Below, in pieces: positions 40,615 to 48,629 of a DNA stretch of 64,000 bases (its first letter is position 1; every line of letters starts with the position of its first letter). Origin of the DNA: Bog-756 sp963777665. GTDB taxonomy: Bacteria; Actinomycetota; Acidimicrobiia; Acidimicrobiales; RAAP-2. The DNA lies in assembly GCA_963777665.1 (NCBI GenBank), contig CAVZRJ010000003.1:496001-560000 (forward strand), written 5' to 3'. The position numbers and the translations under genes are program-made. Below the pieces are notes generated by a model. It was not told the DNA's origin. It saw nothing but the letters and a program-made list of their open reading frames with translations, and made no database searches.

Positions 40615-41651
40615 CGAGCGGGCAGGTGGTCGTGTTGGGCGGGGGAGGGTTCCTCGGCTCGCACCTCTGCGACCGGCTGCGCGAACGGGGTGACGACGTG
40701 GTCTGCGTGGACGACTTCTCGACGGGACGGCCGTCCAATGTGGCCCACTTGGCCGAGCACCCCGGGTTCCGGGTCGTAGAGGCCGACGTGTCGCGGTCGA
40801 TCCCGGTCGAGGGCCCGGTCGCTGCGGTCTGCCACCTGGCCAGCCCGGCCTCCCCTCCCGACTACCTGGCCCGGCCCCTCGAGACGCTGGCGGCGGGCAG
40901 CGAGGGGACCCGCAACGGCCTCGAGCTGGCCGGCCGGCACAACGCGCGCTTCCTCCTGGCCTCCACCAGTGAGGTCTACGGCGATCCGGAGCTCCATCCG
41001 CAGCGCGAGGACTACTGGGGCAGGGTCAACCCGGTCGGACCGCGCAGTGTCTACGACGAGGCCAAGCGGTTCGCCGAGGCGCTGACCATGGCCCACCACC
41101 GCGCCCGTGGCACGGACGTCGGCATCGCCCGCATCTTCAACACCTACGGCCCGCGTCTCCGGCCGGACGACGGCCGGGTGGTCTCGAACTTCCTCCTCCA
41201 GGCGATGAGGGGGGAGCCCCTGACCGTCTACGGCGACGGCAGCCAGACCCGTAGCCTCTGCTACGTGGAGGACCAGGTGCGCGGCCTGCTGGCCCTGCTC
41301 GACTCCGAGCTCACCGGCCCGGTCAACATCGGCAACCCGGACGAGACCACCGTGCTGGACCTGGCCCGCACCGTGATCGCGCTGCTCGGCTCGTCCTCGA
41401 GGGTCGAGCACCGTCCGCTGCCGACCGACGATCCCACCCGGCGTCGCCCGGACATCTCGCTGGCCCGCGCCGCACTGGGATGGGAGCCGGTGATCGGCCT
41501 CGAGGAGGGGCTGGCGAGAACCGCGGACTTCCTGGCCGGCGACGCCGGGGTGGCGGCCCGGGGCCGGGCGTCCGCACCGTCCGGGGTGCCCGTGCGGGAG
41601 AATGGCGGCGCGATGCCCCGGCCAGAGACAGGAGCAGCCAGCGATGCCTGA
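40611..41651 (+). CDS. UDP-glucuronate decarboxylase (UDP-xylose synthase)
   Basis: 346-aa extended SDR that converts UDP-glucuronate to UDP-xylose. VVVLGGGGFLGSHLCDRLRE, HLASPASPPDYLARPLETL, ASTSEVYGDPELHPQREDYW with the catalytic Glu, VNPVGPRSVYDEAKRFAEAL with Tyr and Lys, IFNTYGPRLRPDDGRVVSNF. SPASPPDY and the YDEAKR block are diagnostic of this family. It forms a two-gene route with ugd (GTGA overlap); the last residues overlap the next GT2 start by 8 bases. Confidence 0.9.
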   Translation: MTSGQVVVLGGGGFLGSHLCDRLRERGDDVVCVDDFSTGRPSNVAHLAEHPGFRVVEADVSRSIPVEGPVAAVCHLASPASPPDYLARPLETLAAGSEGTRNGLELAGRHNARFLLASTSEVYGDPELHPQREDYWGRVNPVGPRSVYDEAKRFAEALTMAHHRARGTDVGIARIFNTYGPRLRPDDGRVVSNFLLQAMRGEPLTVYGDGSQTRSLCYVEDQVRGLLALLDSELTGPVNIGNPDETTVLDLARTVIALLGSSSRVEHRPLPTDDPTRRRPDISLARAALGWEPVIGLEEGLARTADFLAGDAGVAARGRASAPSGVPVRENGGAMPRPETGAASDA

Positions 41652-42417
41652 ATCCGAAGAAGGCGACCCGCGTCCACCCGGCGGAGACGCCACAGGTGAG
41701 CAGGGGTTGGGTCCGGGCCGGTTCACCCTCCTCTCGGTGATCGTGCCCGTCTACAACGAGCGGGTCACCGTCGCCGAGATCATCCGCCGCATCCGCGCGG
41801 TGGAGCTGCCGGTCGACGTCGAGATCATCGCGGTCGACGACGGGTCGTCGGACGGCACGGACAAGGTGTTGGCAGCGCTCGGCGACTCGACCGTCCGCGT
41901 CCTCACCCACCCGGTCAACCGGGGCAAGGGTGCAGCCATCCGCACCGGGATGAGCGTTGCGCGGGGGGACCTCCTCCTCGTGCAGGACGCCGACCTCGAG
42001 TACGACCCCAACGACTGGCCGAAGTTGCTCGATCCGATTCTCCGGGGCAAGGCCCGCATCGTCTATGGGAGCCGGTTCACCGGTGAGCGGATGAACATGT
42101 TGCCGCTCCACTGGATCGGCAACCGGTTCCTCTCGTTCGTCACCAACCTGCTCTACTCCTCGACCATGTCCGACATGGAGACCTGCTACAAGCTCTTCGA
42201 CCGGGCGGTCCTCGACGGCATCACCATCCAGTCGGATCGGTTCGACTTCGAGCCCGAGATCACGGCGAAGGTGTTGCGCCGCGGACACCGCATCTACGAG
42301 GTCCCCATCTCCTATGCCGGCCGCGAGCTCGTCGACGGAAAGAAGATCACCTGGCGCGACGGCTTCGGCGCGCTCCGGGCCCTCGTCAAGTACCGGTTCA
42401 CCCGGATCGACCCGTGA
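41644..42417 (+). CDS. GT2 glycosyltransferase, polyprenyl-phosphate mannose/glucose synthase-like
   Basis: 257-aa soluble family 2 transferase. After a 30-residue hydrophilic N-terminus come LLSVIVPVYNERVTVAEIIR, VDDGSSDGT, HPVNRGKGAAIRTGMSVARG, DXD motif QDADLEYDPNDW and acceptor segment IVYGSRFTGERMNM, MSDMETCYKLFDRAVLDGI, RFDFEPEITAKVLRRG. This is the DPM1-like pattern, without C-terminal membrane helices, so it probably charges a polyprenyl phosphate with a sugar for extracytoplasmic use. ATG 41644 has AGGAG 8 nt upstream. Confidence 0.87.
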   Translation: MPESEEGDPRPPGGDATGEQGLGPGRFTLLSVIVPVYNERVTVAEIIRRIRAVELPVDVEIIAVDDGSSDGTDKVLAALGDSTVRVLTHPVNRGKGAAIRTGMSVARGDLLLVQDADLEYDPNDWPKLLDPILRGKARIVYGSRFTGERMNMLPLHWIGNRFLSFVTNLLYSSTMSDMETCYKLFDRAVLDGITIQSDRFDFEPEITAKVLRRGHRIYEVPISYAGRELVDGKKITWRDGFGALRALVKYRFTRIDP

Positions 42418-43286
42418 CGCCCGGCCACGGCGCCGACGGGCACACCGCCGTGGTGATCGTCAACTACGAATCCGGTCCGGCGCTGGCGCGTTGTGTCGGG
42501 TACCTGCTGGCAGAGGGACCGTCCGAGGTGGTCGTCGTGGACAACGGCTCCGCCGACGGCTCGTTGGCCACAGCAACGCGCGTCGCGCCCGGGATCACCG
42601 TCGTGGAGCCGGGGGCCAACCTCGGCTACGGGGCGGCGGTCAACCGGGGGGTGGCGGCGTCTGTGGCCCCCGTGGTCCTGGTCTGCAATCCCGACCTCGA
42701 AGTCCGACCGGGCACGGTCGACGCCCTCCGGAAGGCCCTCGACGACGACCCGGGGTGCGCGCTGGTCGGCCCGCTCATCCGCACGCCGGACGGTCGTCGG
42801 TATCCGTCGGCACGACAGTTCCCCTCGCTGGTGGACGCGGCCGGGCACGCCATCCTCGGCCTGTTCGTGCCCGGCAACCGCTTCACGCGTGCCTACCAAC
42901 GCGCCGAGCTGGACGGAGCGCACGGAGCCGCACGCATCGTCGACTGGGTGTCGGGGGCGTGCTTTCTGGTCCGGAGGTCCGCCTTCGAGGCGGTGGGCGG
43001 ATTCGACGAGAGCTACTTCATGTACGCGGAGGACGTCGACCTCTGCTGGCGGCTGGGCCGGGCGGGCTGGCGGGTGGCCTACGCCCCGGCCGCGGAGGTG
43101 ACCCACACCCAGGGGGTCTCGACCGACCGCCACCCCTACCGGATGATCCTCGAGCACCACCGATCGTTGCTCCGCTTCGCCTCCAGGTCCTCGGTGGGCG
43201 GGCGGCGGGCGCTGCTCCCCCTGGTGGCGGTCGGGATCGCCGTGCGCGCCGGCCTGGCATGCCTGGTCCGGGCCGCCGGGTCCTGA
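42414..43286 (+). CDS. GT2 glycosyltransferase, WbbL (rhamnosyltransferase)-like
   Basis: 290 aa. AVVIVNYESGPALARCVGYL, VVVDNGSADGS, PGANLGYGAAVNRGVA, VCNPDLEVRPGTVDAL (DxD-like), SGACFLVRRSAFEAVGGFDE and FMYAEDVDLCWRLGRAGW, where ED supplies the catalytic base. The order matches mycobacterial WbbL, which adds rhamnose to the decaprenyl linker of arabinogalactan. The nearby rmlD supports a rhamnosyl donor; acceptor unknown. GTG overlaps the previous stop (GTGA). Confidence 0.87.
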   Translation: MTPGHGADGHTAVVIVNYESGPALARCVGYLLAEGPSEVVVVDNGSADGSLATATRVAPGITVVEPGANLGYGAAVNRGVAASVAPVVLVCNPDLEVRPGTVDALRKALDDDPGCALVGPLIRTPDGRRYPSARQFPSLVDAAGHAILGLFVPGNRFTRAYQRAELDGAHGAARIVDWVSGACFLVRRSAFEAVGGFDESYFMYAEDVDLCWRLGRAGWRVAYAPAAEVTHTQGVSTDRHPYRMILEHHRSLLRFASRSSVGGRRALLPLVAVGIAVRAGLACLVRAAGS

Positions 43287-43318
43287 CGCTCGCGGCCGGG
43301 GGGCAGGATCCGAGGCTG

Positions 43319-43324
43319 TAGGGT
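43319..43324 (+). promoter_or_regulatory. Possible -10 element TAGGGT before the gene at 43336
   Basis: TAGGGT lies 11 nt upstream of the ATG, slightly farther than at the other genes. Confidence 0.3.
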
Positions 43325-43335
43325 GTCGACCGATC

Positions 43336-44100
43336 ATGGCGAGCAACTCGACCGGCAAATGGGTGCAACGCGCCGCCACCACCGGTGGCGGGCGGACCTA
43401 CCGCGGTCAGATGCCGGTCAACTGGTACGCCAGCCTGGCCATCATCTGCATCGTGGGCCTGCTCCTCATCGGCTTCAGCCGGTACGAACGGTCCCACCCG
43501 ACGACATCCTCGTCCGGTCCGCCCACCACCAGCCAGACCTGGTATGCCGCCCTCGGGATCGACGTGTGCGGCACCATGGAGCCGAACCTGCCGCCGACCA
43601 CGGCCACCTCGAAGAACGGGTTCACCGCGAACGGCAACGGCGTGCTGACCGTCGCGCCGAAGAACAGCTCGCAGTCCGGCAGCAACGCCACGCTCGGAAA
43701 GTTCGTCTCGGGATATCCGGGCTTGCAGCTCACCAACAGCGTCCTGCAGTATCCCGGCACCCCGGCGATGACCAACGGGGACGTGTGCAAGAAGGGCACG
43801 CCCGATGCCGGGAAGCCGGGCGTCGTGATCGTCATCAGCTGGCCCAACTTCACCGCCAAGACCGGAGCGGAGACGAGCGGCGATCCTCAGAACCTGCTGT
43901 TCACCAACGGTCAGCTCATCACCGCGGCGTTCGTGCCCGCCAACTCGTCGGTCCCCAAACCGCCGGCGAAGGCGATCACCGCCCTGATCAGCGCCGCCAC
44001 CGGCGGAACGACGGCCGTCACCGTCCCGCCGACCGCAACCTCCGTCCCGCCGACCGCAACCTCCGTCCCGCCGACCGCCACCACCTCGCCGACCAAGTGA
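43336..44100 (+). CDS. Single-pass membrane protein of unknown function with VPPTATS repeats
   Basis: 254 aa. A cytosolic N-terminus of about 30 residues, one transmembrane helix (ASLAIICIVGLLLIGFS, about 32-48), then an external domain with two cysteines (GIDVCGTMEPNLPP and NGDVCKKGTPDAGKPG) and a C-terminal tail of three PPTATS-type repeats. No known family recognised. It sits between the WbbL-like transferase and the nucleotidyltransferase, whose GTG overlaps its stop, so it belongs to the glycan operon and may have a cell-surface role. Confidence 0.75.
   Translation: MASNSTGKWVQRAATTGGGRTYRGQMPVNWYASLAIICIVGLLLIGFSRYERSHPTTSSSGPPTTSQTWYAALGIDVCGTMEPNLPPTTATSKNGFTANGNGVLTVAPKNSSQSGSNATLGKFVSGYPGLQLTNSVLQYPGTPAMTNGDVCKKGTPDAGKPGVVIVISWPNFTAKTGAETSGDPQNLLFTNGQLITAAFVPANSSVPKPPAKAITALISAATGGTTAVTVPPTATSVPPTATSVPPTATTSPTK
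44021..44083 (+). repeat. 21-bp tandem repeat, about 3 copies, in coding sequence
   Basis: Units of CCGTCCCGCCGACCGCAACC plus T, repeated head to tail (44021, 44042, 44063); the third diverges at its end. Encodes the VPPTATS repeats. Confidence 0.85.
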
Positions 44101-45188
44101 GGGCCGTCGTCCTGGTGGGCGGCGAAGGGACGCGCCTGCGACCCCTCACACTGACCACGCCGAAGCAGATGCTCCCCGTCTGTGAGCAGCCCATGATCGA
44201 GCGGGTTCTGGGTCAGCTGGCCGTCCACGGGATCGAGGATGCCGTCCTCTCCCTCGGTTACCGGCCCGACGCATTCACCGAGGCTTATCCTGAGGGGCGC
44301 ATCGCCGGAGTGCGCGCCAGCTACGCGGTCGAGCCGACTCCGCTCGACACGGCCGGTGCGATCCGGTTCGCGGCTGCGGCCGGCGGGATCGACGAGACGT
44401 TCGTCGTGCTCAACGGGGACGTCCTCACCGACATCGACATCGGCACCCTGATCGCCTTCCATCACGACCGCGGTGCCGAGGGAAGCATCGCGCTGACCCC
44501 GGTCGACGACCCGAGCGTCTTCGGGGTCGTTCCCACCGACGAGGACGGCCGGGTACAGGCGTTCATCGAGAAGCCGCCGCGCGACGAAGCCCCGACCAAC
44601 TTCATCAACGCCGGCATCTACGTCCTCGAGCCTTCGGTGCTGGGGCGGATCACCCCCGGGGTCCGGGTGTCCATCGAGCGGGAGACCTTTCCTGCGCTCG
44701 TCACCGACCGTTCGCTCTACGCGCAGGGGTCGGACGCCTACTGGCTCGACACCGGAACGCCGGACGCCTACCTGCGCGCCAACCGTGACCTGCTGTTCGG
44801 CCGCCGCGGCGGACCCCCCGCCCCCGGGGCCGAGGAGGACGGCTCGCTCGGGCGGGACGTGTGGCGCATCGGACAGGTGGACGTCACCAGTGCCTCGATC
44901 GCCCGGTCGCTGATCGGAGAGGGTGTCACCGTCGAGGCCAGGGCCTCGGTGGTCGACTCGGTGCTCGGCGCCGGCGCGGTCGTGGAGGACGGGGCCACAG
45001 TCACCGGCTCGGTCCTCCTGCCCGGCGCCCGGGTGGCGTCCAGCGCCACCGTCGAGGGATCGATCGTGGGCCCCCGGGCCATCATCGGGCAGCGGTGCGT
45101 GATCCACGGGGTGTCGGTCATCGGCGCCGGTGCGGTGACCGCCTCCGGAACGACCCTGGACGGCGAGCGCTACACGGGAGGGGAGTGA
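44097..45188 (+). CDS. Sugar-phosphate nucleotidyltransferase (mannose-1-phosphate guanylyltransferase-like)
   Basis: 363 aa. Nucleotidyltransferase domain 1 to about 235: VLVGGEGTRLRPLTLTTPKQ, VLSLGYRPDAFTEAYPEG, LNGDVLTDIDIGTL (metal Asp), FIEKPPRDEAPTNFINAGIY and YWLDTGTPDAYLRAN. The C-terminal half is a left-handed beta-helix (SIARSLIGEGVTVEARASVV, VVEDGATVTGSVLLPGARVA). This architecture is that of mycobacterial ManB/Rv3264c. A thymidylyltransferase role in the rhamnose route is possible. GTG overlaps the previous stop. Confidence 0.85.
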   Translation: MRAVVLVGGEGTRLRPLTLTTPKQMLPVCEQPMIERVLGQLAVHGIEDAVLSLGYRPDAFTEAYPEGRIAGVRASYAVEPTPLDTAGAIRFAAAAGGIDETFVVLNGDVLTDIDIGTLIAFHHDRGAEGSIALTPVDDPSVFGVVPTDEDGRVQAFIEKPPRDEAPTNFINAGIYVLEPSVLGRITPGVRVSIERETFPALVTDRSLYAQGSDAYWLDTGTPDAYLRANRDLLFGRRGGPPAPGAEEDGSLGRDVWRIGQVDVTSASIARSLIGEGVTVEARASVVDSVLGAGAVVEDGATVTGSVLLPGARVASSATVEGSIVGPRAIIGQRCVIHGVSVIGAGAVTASGTTLDGERYTGGE

Positions 45189-45189
45189 C

Positions 45190-46155
45190 GTGCGGGCGAT
45201 GGTCACCGGTGGAGCAGGGTTCATCGGCTCGACCCTGGTCGACCGCCTGCTCGCCGAGGGCCACACGGTGGATGTCGTCGACGACCTGTCGACCGGGTCG
45301 CTCTCCAACCTCGCCCAGGCGCGGTCGTCGGCGGACCACGATCTGACCATCCACAAGCTCGACATCCGCTCCCCCGAGGTCGTCGACCTGATGGGACGGC
45401 GGACCGCCGACGTGGTGTTCCACCTCGCCGCCCAGGCCGATGTGCGGGTGTCGGTCGCCGATCCGGTCTTCGACGCAGACGTCAACCTGCTCGGGACGCT
45501 GCGCGTGCTCGAGGGGGCGCGGGCGGCCGGCACCCCACGTGTGGTGTTCGCGGCGAGTGGAGGGACGCTGTACGGGGAGCCCGACGTCTCCGAGCTCCCC
45601 CTCAAGGAGTCCCTGCCGCATCACCCGCTCTCGCCGTACGGTGTCTCGAAGAAGGCGGCCATCGACTACCTGGTCGCCTACCGCGAGCTCCACTCACTCG
45701 AGTTCGTGGCCCTGGCCCTGGCCAATGTCTACGGGCCCCGCCAGGATCCCCACGGCGAGGCCGGAGTCGTTGCCATCTTCGCCGAGCGGTTGCTGCGGGG
45801 GCAGGAGGTGACCATCTTCGGTGACGGTGAGCAGACCCGCGACTTCGTCTTCGTCGACGACGTGGTCGACGCCTTTGTCAGGGCGGCCACCAAGGGCGGC
45901 GGCCTGGTCTGCCATGTCGGCACCGGACGGGAGACGTCGGTCAACGCGCTGTTGGAGGAGATGGCGGCGCAGGCAGGGGTGGAGCCCGTGCGGGCCAACA
46001 AGCCGCTGCGTGCCGGAGAGCTCATCCGCAGCAGCCTCGATGCCTCCCGCGCCGCGATCCACCTGGGTTGGACCCCGTGGACCTCGCTCGGTGCCGGAAC
46101 GGCGGCCACGCTCGAGTTCGTGCGCCGCCGGCTGGAGGCGTCGGGCGACCTCTGA
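45190..46155 (+). CDS. NAD-dependent epimerase, UDP-glucose 4-epimerase-like
   Basis: 321-aa extended SDR. MRAMVTGGAGFIGSTLVDRL, VVDDLSTGSLSNLAQAR, VVFHLAAQADVRVSVADPVF, AASGGTLYGEPDVSELPLKE with Ser/Thr, LSPYGVSKKAAIDYLVAYRE with Tyr and Lys, LALANVYGPRQDPHGEAGVV. AQADVRVSV and NVYGPRQDP are typical of bacterial GalE-like C4 epimerases; exact nucleotide sugar unknown. GTG at 45190 has GGAGGGGAGT 4 nt upstream; last gene of the 37-46 kb run. Confidence 0.87.
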   Translation: MRAMVTGGAGFIGSTLVDRLLAEGHTVDVVDDLSTGSLSNLAQARSSADHDLTIHKLDIRSPEVVDLMGRRTADVVFHLAAQADVRVSVADPVFDADVNLLGTLRVLEGARAAGTPRVVFAASGGTLYGEPDVSELPLKESLPHHPLSPYGVSKKAAIDYLVAYRELHSLEFVALALANVYGPRQDPHGEAGVVAIFAERLLRGQEVTIFGDGEQTRDFVFVDDVVDAFVRAATKGGGLVCHVGTGRETSVNALLEEMAAQAGVEPVRANKPLRAGELIRSSLDASRAAIHLGWTPWTSLGAGTAATLEFVRRRLEASGDL

Positions 46156-46211
46156 GCGCCCCGGCCTGCGCCGCAACGGGTCGGTGCGTCCGCACCCGGC
46201 CCCGGAGGGAC

Positions 46212-46217
46212 TAGCCT
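46212..46217 (+). promoter_or_regulatory. -10 element TAGCCT upstream of the DEAD-box gene
   Basis: TAGCCT lies 89 nt before the ATG at 46307, giving a leader of roughly 80 nt. Confidence 0.35.
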
Positions 46218-46306
46218 GTGGATGATCCTGGTGCGCCGAACGTTGGCGGCAGGCCATCCTCCGAGGCAACCCTCCGTCGCCTCCCCTGTCGCACGAAAGC
46301 GCATCC

Positions 46307-47827
46307 ATGCCCTCCTCCACGCCGTCCTTCGCCGATCTCGGCGTCCCCTCCGACATCGTCGCGGTTCTCCGAGCCCGGTCGATCACCGCTCCGTTTCCCA
46401 TCCAGGAGATGACCCTGCCCGACGCCCTCGCAGGCCGGGACGTCTGCGGCAAGGCACCGACCGGATCGGGAAAGACCTTGGCCTTCGGGATCGGCGCGGT
46501 GGCACGACTGAGCGGTCCGGGAGCCCGGTCCAGACATCCGAGGGTGCTGGTGTTGACCCCGACCCGGGAGCTGGCCGCCCAGGTCGCCTCCGAGCTCCAG
46601 GTGTTGGCCGGCCCGCGCGGCCTGAAGGTGGCCTGCTTCTACGGCGGCGTGGGCTACGGTCCCCAGCTCACCTCGCTCTCACGCGGGGTGGACGTGGCCG
46701 TGGCCTGTCCCGGCCGCCTCGGCGACCTCATCGAGCGCGGCAGCATTCGCCTCGACGCGATCGAGATCGTGGTCGTCGACGAAGCCGACCGGATGGCCGA
46801 CATGGGGTTCCTGCCCGACGTCCGGCGCATCCTCGACCGCACGCCGTCCGATCGCCAGACCATGCTGTTCTCGGCAACCCTCGACGGTGACATCGACGTC
46901 CTGGTCCGCCGGTACCAGCGTCATCCGGTTCGTCACGAGTTGGAGCTCGACGATGACGACGCGGGCAATGCGGTCCACCTGTTCTGGCGCGTCGCCTCGG
47001 GCGACCGGCTGGCTCGTACCGTCGAGACGGTGGCGGCTGCGGGCCCGACCATCGTGTTCTCACGGACCAAGCACGGGACCGACCGGATCACCCGGCAGCT
47101 CGAGCAGCACGGAGTCCGGGCCGCCGCGATCCACGGGGACCGCAGCCAGAAGCAGCGGGAGCGGGCGCTCGACTCCTTCGTCCGCGGTGCGGTCGACGCG
47201 CTGGTTGCCACCGACGTGGCCGCCCGTGGCATCCACGTCGACGGGGTCAACGCGGTGGTGCACTACGACCCACCGGCGGACACCAAAGACTACGTGCACC
47301 GGTCCGGTCGCACGGCCCGGGCCGGCGCGACCGGTGTGGTGGTCAGCCTGGTCACCCCTGACAAGGCCGGCGCGGTCAAGAAGCTCCAGCGCGAGTTCGG
47401 GGTACCGGTGGGCACTTCGGAGCCGGACATGGCCGCGGTCACGGCGGTCGTCGGCCCGCAGCCGCAACGAGATCGGACACGGCCCGTCACGCCGGCACAG
47501 CACGGCAAGCCGGCCAAGCACGGCAAGCACGGCACGTCGGGTCAGCACGTCACATCGAGCCAGAACGGCAAGCCGGTCACATCGAGCCAGAACGGCAAGC
47601 CGGGCCAGCACGTCACGTCCGGCCAGCCCGCCAAGCACAGCAAGCCGGGCAAGCCGGGCCAGCACGTCAAGCCGGGCAAGCGCGCCAAGCCGGGCCATCG
47701 GGCGCCGGTGACGGGCCACAGGAGTCGGAGCGCGAGCGCTGGAGGCTCGCACGCCGTGCGGCGTGGTGGTGCCGATGGTGCCCGGGTCGCCAACGGGGGC
47801 GCCGGTCGCGCCCGACGGAGCCGCTGA
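46307..47827 (+). CDS. DEAD-box RNA helicase with repetitive basic tail
   Basis: 506 aa. Core 1 to about 385 with Q motif region APFPIQEMTLPDALAG, motif I APTGSGKT, Ia PTRELAAQV, II VVDEADRMADMGF (DEAD), III FSAT, IV IVFSRTKHGTDR, V ALVATDVAARGIHVDGV and VI YVHRSGRTARAG. The last 120 residues are low complexity, rich in Gly, Lys, His, Gln and Ser (GKPAKHGKHGTSG, NGKPVTSSQNGKPGQHV), likely disordered and RNA-binding. Expected roles are RNA unwinding in ribosome assembly, decay or cold adaptation. The start is an ATG with weak ribosome site behind an approximately 80-nt leader. Confidence 0.92.
   Translation: MPSSTPSFADLGVPSDIVAVLRARSITAPFPIQEMTLPDALAGRDVCGKAPTGSGKTLAFGIGAVARLSGPGARSRHPRVLVLTPTRELAAQVASELQVLAGPRGLKVACFYGGVGYGPQLTSLSRGVDVAVACPGRLGDLIERGSIRLDAIEIVVVDEADRMADMGFLPDVRRILDRTPSDRQTMLFSATLDGDIDVLVRRYQRHPVRHELELDDDDAGNAVHLFWRVASGDRLARTVETVAAAGPTIVFSRTKHGTDRITRQLEQHGVRAAAIHGDRSQKQRERALDSFVRGAVDALVATDVAARGIHVDGVNAVVHYDPPADTKDYVHRSGRTARAGATGVVVSLVTPDKAGAVKKLQREFGVPVGTSEPDMAAVTAVVGPQPQRDRTRPVTPAQHGKPAKHGKHGTSGQHVTSSQNGKPVTSSQNGKPGQHVTSGQPAKHSKPGKPGQHVKPGKRAKPGHRAPVTGHRSRSASAGGSHAVRRGGADGARVANGGAGRARRSR
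47490..47700 (+). repeat. Degenerate coding repeat in the helicase tail
   Basis: Short units around AGCAAGCCGGGC and CAGCACGTCA recur. A 27-bp unit encoding VTSSQNGKP occurs twice in tandem (from about 47549). This looks like expansion by slippage. Confidence 0.7.
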
Positions 47828-47867
47828 CAGACGGTCGCCCGCCCGCGGATGGTTGGCAGGGCCGGGA

Positions 47868-48629
47868 TCAGCGGAAGAGATCGTCCGCGGGTGCCCGGAC
47901 GATCTCGGCCGCCACCGACGAACGGCGCAGCCAGCCCGGGTCGATGCCCCGGACCACAGCGGCCGGCACCGAACGGTCCTTGCCCATGACGAGCTCGGCT
48001 GCACCGGCCACCTCGTCGGCCACGCACAGCTCGGTCGCATCGAGGACGCGTCCGGCGGCATCGCGGGTCCCGCGGAGGTCGACCACACCGGCGATCCCGG
48101 CGATCCCGATGGCCACGTCGGTCACCCCGTTGCGCCAGGCGCGCCCGAAGGTGTCCGATATCACGACGCCCACCGTGACCCCGAGCCGGTGACCCAGGGA
48201 TTCGCGGATCCGCCGGGCCGAGCGGTCGGGATCGACGGGCAGCAGGGCCGCGGTGCCCGCGTCGACGTTGGACAGGTCGACACCGGCGTTGGCACAGACG
48301 AACCCGTGGCGCGTCTCGGTGATGAGCAGCTCGTCACGACGGCGCAGGATCCGCACCGACTCGGCCTCGACCAGCGCACGTTTTGCCGCAGGATCGTCCG
48401 GGTCGACGCGCACGAGCCGCCCTTCGGCCTTGGAGACCACCTTCTGGGTGACCACCACCACATCACCGTCGCGGACCCAGGCGCCTGTGTCGTCACCCTC
48501 ACCGGTCCCGGAGCCGACCAGGGCGTCGGCGAGCAGCGCGGCGAGATCGTCCCCTGGGCGCACCTCGCCGATGCCGGTCACCGGCAGGATGGTGAGCGCG
48601 CCGGGAGGCGCGTCTTCAGGCGGTGGCAC
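47868..48629 (-). CDS. cofE: Coenzyme F420-0:L-glutamate ligase
   Basis: 253-aa GTP-dependent ligase that adds glutamates to F420-0. ILPVTGIGEVRPGDDLAALL, GDVVVVTQKVVSKAEGRLV, ETRHGFVCANAGVDLSNVDA, LPVDPDRSARRIRESL, VGVVISDTFGRAWRNGVTDV. Standalone archaeal-type length: the C-terminal nitroreductase-like domain of mycobacterial FbiB is absent. GTG at 48629 overlaps the end of cofD by 14 bases, giving coupled expression. Confidence 0.93.
   Translation of the reverse strand: MPPPEDAPPGALTILPVTGIGEVRPGDDLAALLADALVGSGTGEGDDTGAWVRDGDVVVVTQKVVSKAEGRLVRVDPDDPAAKRALVEAESVRILRRRDELLITETRHGFVCANAGVDLSNVDAGTAALLPVDPDRSARRIRESLGHRLGVTVGVVISDTFGRAWRNGVTDVAIGIAGIAGVVDLRGTRDAAGRVLDATELCVADEVAGAAELVMGKDRSVPAAVVRGIDPGWLRRSSVAAEIVRAPADDLFR

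Noticed and set aside
43323..44096. Reading the nucleotidyltransferase frame upstream as a 621-residue protein
   Set aside because: The upstream part is a shadow of the gene at 43336; the family N-terminus begins at GTG 44097 with a GTGA overlap.
46218..46412. Leaderless 64-codon frame (GTG directly after TAGCCT) before the DEAD-box gene
   Set aside because: GTG abuts the -10, the peptide is low-complexity Pro/Ser/Arg and runs 100 bases into the helicase gene in another frame; no support beyond position.
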